NCBI GenBank assembly: GCA_910586755.1
Contig: CAJUJM010000114.1
Coordinates: 1-9,856, forward strand
Length of the DNA stretch: 9,856 nucleotides
Direction: 5' to 3'
From: an uncultured Lachnospiraceae bacterium
Lineage (GTDB): Bacteria > Bacillota > Clostridia > Lachnospirales > Lachnospiraceae
Shown here: positions 6,720-9,856 of the stretch, piece after piece
Layout: the number at the start of each line of letters is the position of its first letter
Numbering within the stretch: position 1 is the first letter of the stretch
The notes under the pieces: generated by a model
Seen by the model: the letters and a program-made list of their open reading frames with translations, nothing else
Told to the model about the DNA's origin: nothing
The model's database searches: none
Made by a program: the position numbers and the translations under genes

Positions 6720-7237
6720 GCTTTCAGCTCCCTTTTTACAGAGAATACCAGATGAGGCATATCCATGCCGTAATAATATTTTTTCTGGGTTCCTACCATT
6801 GTCATTCCGTTTCGCCTCGCCACATTTTGGGAAGGAATATTGTTATCCCTGATAATAGAAAATACTTCTTCTATCCCTAAATTCCTGAAGGCATACTCTC
6901 TGCATCCAATAGCGGCTTCCGTGGCGTAGCCTTGATGCCAGTAGGCTTTTTCAAACAGGTAACCGATTTCCGGCACTTGTCTCCCTTCCCAATCCTGCAT
7001 GGTCAGGCCGCACTGGCCGATCATCTCCCCGGTCTCCTTTAAAATCACGGCCCAAAGACCAAATCCGTGTTCTTCATAACGGGCCTTCTGCCTGTCCAGC
7101 CAGTCTTGAACTTCTTTATCCGAAAATGCGTGTTCATAGGCATACATCACTTCCGGATCCTGAAGAATCCGGCACAAACTTTTATAGTCGCCCTGATCCA
7201 ATTTTCGCAGATACAGCCTCTGGGTTTCCAGTATCAT
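6716..7237 (-). CDS. GNAT-family N-acetyltransferase (RimJ/RimL-like)
   Basis: A 173-residue protein with the GNAT fold: MILETQRLYLR start, central strands (GLWAVILKETGEMIGQCGL), acetyl-CoA pyrophosphate loop HQGYAT (about 101-106), and the late NVARRNGM helix (about 138-145) typical of RimJ/RimL-type enzymes. These transfer acetyl groups to protein N-termini or small amines; the substrate here is unknown. Upstream in-frame starts at 7270 and 7243 were rejected because GGGAGGG is immediately adjacent to ATG 7243 but six bases from ATG 7237. It has a strong promoter and heads a likely GNAT - HEYGH protein - HAD transcript. Confidence 0.88.
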   Translation of the reverse strand: MILETQRLYLRKLDQGDYKSLCRILQDPEVMYAYEHAFSDKEVQDWLDRQKARYEEHGFGLWAVILKETGEMIGQCGLTMQDWEGRQVPEIGYLFEKAYWHQGYATEAAIGCREYAFRNLGIEEVFSIIRDNNIPSQNVARRNGMTMVGTQKKYYYGMDMPHLVFSVKRELKA

Positions 7238-7313
7238 AGCCATCCCTCCCTGACAATTTGTGGCCGGCAAGGCTTCAAATCATTTAAAAAATGTCTGTCC
7301 ACCGCCTTTTTCT

Positions 7314-7342
7314 AGTATACCAAAAAGGCTGCTCTCTGGCAA
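7314..7342 (-). promoter_or_regulatory. SigA-type promoter for the GNAT-HEYGH-HAD cluster
   Basis: On the minus strand TTGCCA (7337-7342, 5/6) and TATACT (7314-7319, 5/6) are separated by 17 bases. The leader to the GNAT ATG is about 70 bases. Confidence 0.75.
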
Positions 7343-7387
7343 TCATGCAATACCGGAGATTCGTCCACTTTTCCACATCCATGGGAC

Positions 7388-7416
7388 TTGTAAAATGTAT
7401 ATTTTTCTGCTAACAT
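7388..7416 (+). promoter_or_regulatory. Possible promoter for the plus-strand GNAT gene
   Basis: TTGTAA (7388-7393), 17-base spacer, TAACAT (7411-7416). Each hexamer matches 4/6. It lies about 50 bases before the gene, back-to-back with the opposite promoter in a 227-bp divergent gap. Confidence 0.45.
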
Positions 7417-7464
7417 TAACCCGATAACATGAAATAAATCTAATAACTGAAGGAATATTTTGAA

Positions 7465-7974
7465 ATGATTGAAACAGAGAATCTTATTCTTGATAAAGCA
7501 AAGTTTTCAGATTGGAAGGACATGTACTGTAATGTTTGGTCACAGCCAAAAAGCGCAGAATATATGACCTGGAATATTACTACAAGTGAAGAAGACGCCA
7601 AAATAAAAATCCTGAAAACCATTGCATTTCAGAAAGAGCATGATTCATATCTGGTTTATGAAAAATCAACCGGTAGGGCCATTGGGTTTGCCGGCGTAGA
7701 AAAAATTGAGCCTTTCATCTATCAGGAAACAGGGATATGTTTGGGGCCGGATTATATGGGAAAAGGGTTCGGTAAGCAGATTCTTCAAGGTTTGATTCAA
7801 TATTGCAAAGAAAAATTTGGCGCCAAAGAATTTATTTATTCAACAAGAGAGGAAAACACAGCTTCTAATCTGTTGGCAAAGTCATTGGGTTTTACAATGG
7901 TTTCTTCCATGCCTAAAACAGACAGCCGGGACAAACACTGTTATAATCTTTTACAATATCGTTTAAAACTGTAA
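7465..7974 (+). CDS. GNAT-family N-acetyltransferase, AT-rich, probably acquired
   Basis: A 169-residue acetyltransferase. It begins MIETENLIL, has the acetyl-CoA loop MGKGFGKQ (about 98-105) preceded by a strand (GICLGP), and ends with the SNLLAKSLGF helix (about 134-143) and a C-terminal strand. The substrate is unknown; both protein and small-molecule acetyltransferases are of this type. The ATG at 7465 follows GAAGGA at a somewhat long distance (10 bases). The gene is visibly more AT-rich than its neighbours: hand counts of two 60-base lines gave 40% and 30% G+C, against 55% for a line of the adjacent gene. It also has opposite orientation to both neighbours, which suggests separate acquisition. 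It is not a close copy of the other GNAT. Confidence 0.88.
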   Translation: MIETENLILDKAKFSDWKDMYCNVWSQPKSAEYMTWNITTSEEDAKIKILKTIAFQKEHDSYLVYEKSTGRAIGFAGVEKIEPFIYQETGICLGPDYMGKGFGKQILQGLIQYCKEKFGAKEFIYSTREENTASNLLAKSLGFTMVSSMPKTDSRDKHCYNLLQYRLKL

Positions 7975-7993
7975 ACCGGAAATATTCAGGTTT
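7973..7993. terminator. Weak hairpin between convergent genes
   Basis: AAACCGGA (7973-7980) pairs with TCAGGTTT (7986-7993) except for one mismatch, around a 5-base loop, overlapping the GNAT stop codon. There is no good T-tract on either side. This is the only termination-like structure in the 21-base gap between converging genes. Confidence 0.3.
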
Positions 7994-7995
7994 GT

Positions 7996-9693
7996 TCATC
8001 CCCTGCCAATCAACACCCTTTTCCCACAAAAAGCAAAGCCATAGCTGCGAATCTTATTCTCAGGTATTCCTTTCTCTGTCAATGCAGTTTTATATTTCTT
8101 TTCTTCGATCTGCTTCAGTGCCGCTCTCACTGTATCAGACAATTCTTTCTCTTCCCAGCTGTCCTGCACCTTAAATTCCATAATTATCCCTACGTCCCCT
8201 GGCTTTCTGGGTTCCAGCATCACATCATACCGGCCAAACCCGCTTTCCCGGTTAGACGTCAGCACATACCGCTCCCCAAGCTCTACCATCAGTCCCAGCA
8301 CGAACCCGTGGTAGAATCGTTCCGGTTCTTCTCCTGATGGATTCTTCCCCGTATCAAAATAGCTGAATGTAGCCATGGCTACTTTATTCATGTACTGATT
8401 CATGCCTTTTAGATCATCCAACAGCAGCGCTTTGATAAAATCATTATAGCCTTCTGCCGCGCGGCTGAACCATTTTTTTATCATCCGGCGGAACATGACC
8501 CCTACTTCAAAATTTGTCAGTTCCAGCTCATATTCCTGTTTCCACTCTTCCCCTTCTGTCATATAGCTTCGCAAATTTTTCACTTTTAAGTAACCGCTGG
8601 CAAGCAAAAGACTCCATATCGCCGATTCATCCTCGCTTAATTGATCATAAACGATTTGCTCATCTAATTCCGCAATGATCCCCTTCCCCTGCAGCAGGCT
8701 CTCGAACCTTTCCTTTAAATTCCCGCTTCCTTCCCGGATTAACTTTCCTGCAAGACTGTTTGAGCTGGTGTTTGCCCAATAAGGTTCTAATTTTCCCGTG
8801 CTTATATAGTTTATCACAGACCAGGGATTATAAATATCGGTTTGAGTTCCAAAAGTAAACCCGTCATACCAGCGTTTTACCTCCTGCTTCTTTTCTGACC
8901 ATCCGTATTCGTCTAACGCGGCAAATACCTCTTCCTCGGTAAACCCGAAGCTGTCCATATATTTTTCTGATGTGGTTGTAATTACTTTTAAGTTATTTAG
9001 ATCCGAAAACACAGACTCTTTGCTCACTCTGGTTATTCCTGTCATTACGGCCCTCTCTAGGTAGGGGTTCGTCTTAAATGCCGCGTTAAACATCCCTCTG
9101 GTAAAGGAAACCAGTTCCTCCCAATAGCCGTTTACATACGCTTCCTGCATTGGCGTATCATATTCATCCAGTAAAATAATTACTTTTTTTCTATAATAAC
9201 GGGTTAAATAACAAGATAATTGATGGATTGCCATCGTTGCTGTTGTTTCATCCATATCTACATCTACCGAATCAAAAAAACGTTGTTCTTTGTCGTCCAA
9301 ATCCCCATCTTGCAAAAGGAATCGATTAGCAGAATATAGGTTGGTCAAAATCTGATTGATTCTGCGAACTGTTGCTCCATAACTTTTTTCCTTTATATTG
9401 GCAAAGGATAAGCTAATCACAGGATATGTCCCCTGAAGCCTTCTGTATTTCTCATCTTCCCATATCGTAAGCCCGTGAAACAGTTCTTCCCGTCCCGCAT
9501 ATTCAACAGAAAAGAACTTTTCCAGCATGCTCATATTCAGAGTCTTTCCAAAACGCCGCGGACGGGTAATCAGGGTTACTTCATCCTTGGCTTCCCACCA
9601 TTCCCGGATAAAGCCGGTTTTATCAACATAAAAAATATTTTCCTCCCTTACTTTTGCAAAATCCTGATGGCCTATCCCGACCGTTTTTACCAT
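7996..9693 (-). CDS. AAA-ATPase-like / PD-(D/E)XK nuclease-like protein
   Basis: A 565-residue protein of the AAA-ATPase-like (PF09820-type) plus PDDEXK_9 (PF08011-type) architecture, recognised by eye. From the ATG at 9693, VGIGHQDFAKVREENIFYVDKT is the family opening, RPRRFGKT is a P-loop variant (GKT about 49-51), and IILLDEYDTPM is Walker B (about 174-182). The C-terminal nuclease-like core has Asp490 in RYDVMLEP and Glu506/Lys508 in IMEFK. All catalytic-type residues are present. Function is unknown; a DNA-related or mobile-element role is often suspected. An earlier ATG at 9741 would add 16 residues not usual in the family and has no nearby ribosome binding site. ATG 9693 has AAAGGCGG upstream. 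No convincing promoter was found upstream. Confidence 0.88.
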   Translation of the reverse strand: MVKTVGIGHQDFAKVREENIFYVDKTGFIREWWEAKDEVTLITRPRRFGKTLNMSMLEKFFSVEYAGREELFHGLTIWEDEKYRRLQGTYPVISLSFANIKEKSYGATVRRINQILTNLYSANRFLLQDGDLDDKEQRFFDSVDVDMDETTATMAIHQLSCYLTRYYRKKVIILLDEYDTPMQEAYVNGYWEELVSFTRGMFNAAFKTNPYLERAVMTGITRVSKESVFSDLNNLKVITTTSEKYMDSFGFTEEEVFAALDEYGWSEKKQEVKRWYDGFTFGTQTDIYNPWSVINYISTGKLEPYWANTSSNSLAGKLIREGSGNLKERFESLLQGKGIIAELDEQIVYDQLSEDESAIWSLLLASGYLKVKNLRSYMTEGEEWKQEYELELTNFEVGVMFRRMIKKWFSRAAEGYNDFIKALLLDDLKGMNQYMNKVAMATFSYFDTGKNPSGEEPERFYHGFVLGLMVELGERYVLTSNRESGFGRYDVMLEPRKPGDVGIIMEFKVQDSWEEKELSDTVRAALKQIEEKKYKTALTEKGIPENKIRSYGFAFCGKRVLIGRG

Positions 9694-9741
9694 ATCTATT
9701 TTCCGCCTTTCTGCAAAAGGCACCAATGCGTCATGAAACAT

Positions 9742-9856
9742 GTTGGCTGACTTTCGCTTTTCTAATTTATCTTCCTTCTGATATTATTACGTTATAAGAC
9801 TGACACACTACAGAACACGTGGAGGTGAGTGGCGGGGCTGTATAGCGGCGACCTCG
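9742..9856. other. Right-edge intergenic DNA ending in a GC-rich block
   Basis: The first ~70 bases are AT-rich leader for the AAA-ATPase-like gene. From about 9818 the sequence becomes about 69% G+C by hand count and contains GGAGGTGAGTGGCGGGG. A GTG in this stretch opens a frame (VAGLYSGDL) to the window end, but three bases after GGAGG is short and there is too little sequence to call a gene. It could be the edge of an intergenic repeat. Confidence 0.3.

Noticed and set aside
7369..7377. Single DnaA-like nonamer TTTTCCACA
   Set aside because: One isolated site with a mismatch is expected by chance and has no companions.

Overview
The window looks like a chromosomal segment from an anaerobic Clostridia-type Firmicute, most likely Lachnospiraceae. 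This is inferred from the raiA/hpf - secA - prfB neighbourhood, a UPF0735/PheB ACT-domain gene next to homoserine dehydrogenase, strong GGAGG-type ribosome binding sites, and an AAA-ATPase-like/PD-(D/E)XK gene of the kind abundant in gut Clostridia. No species can be named from the sequence alone.

Left part (1-4480, all minus strand). In transcription order this holds secA (preprotein translocase ATPase), prfB (peptide chain release factor 2), a hairpin terminator, a PheB-like HTH+ACT regulator, and the first 21 codons of homoserine dehydrogenase at the window edge. prfB is not one continuous frame. It starts at a GTG, reads 25 codons, meets an in-frame stop and needs a +1 programmed frameshift to make RF2. 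The stop at the shift site is UAA, not the usual UGA.

Centre (4481-4996). A roughly 515-bp divergent intergenic region separates secA (minus) from the long-form hibernation promoting factor hpf (plus). Each gene has a good SigA-type promoter. Between the promoters lies a same-orientation cluster of six DnaA-box-like nonamers in 116 bp, three of them perfect TTATCCACA, followed by AT-rich DNA. The secA promoter also carries a perfect 8-bp inverted repeat over its -10 and presumed start site. This region is the most interesting part of the window.

Right part (5528-9856). After a hairpin shared with hpf comes a minus-strand cluster: GNAT acetyltransferase, a small membrane protein with an HEYGH zinc-type motif (4-base overlap with the GNAT gene), and a HAD-family hydrolase. 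Divergent from it is a second, AT-rich GNAT gene on the plus strand. Converging on that is a 565-residue AAA-ATPase-like/PD-(D/E)XK protein on the minus strand. The last ~40 bases are sharply GC-rich and unexplained. The left half is housekeeping (secretion, translation termination, ribosome hibernation, amino-acid biosynthesis); the right half is accessory.

No tRNA, rRNA, CRISPR array or insertion sequence was seen.
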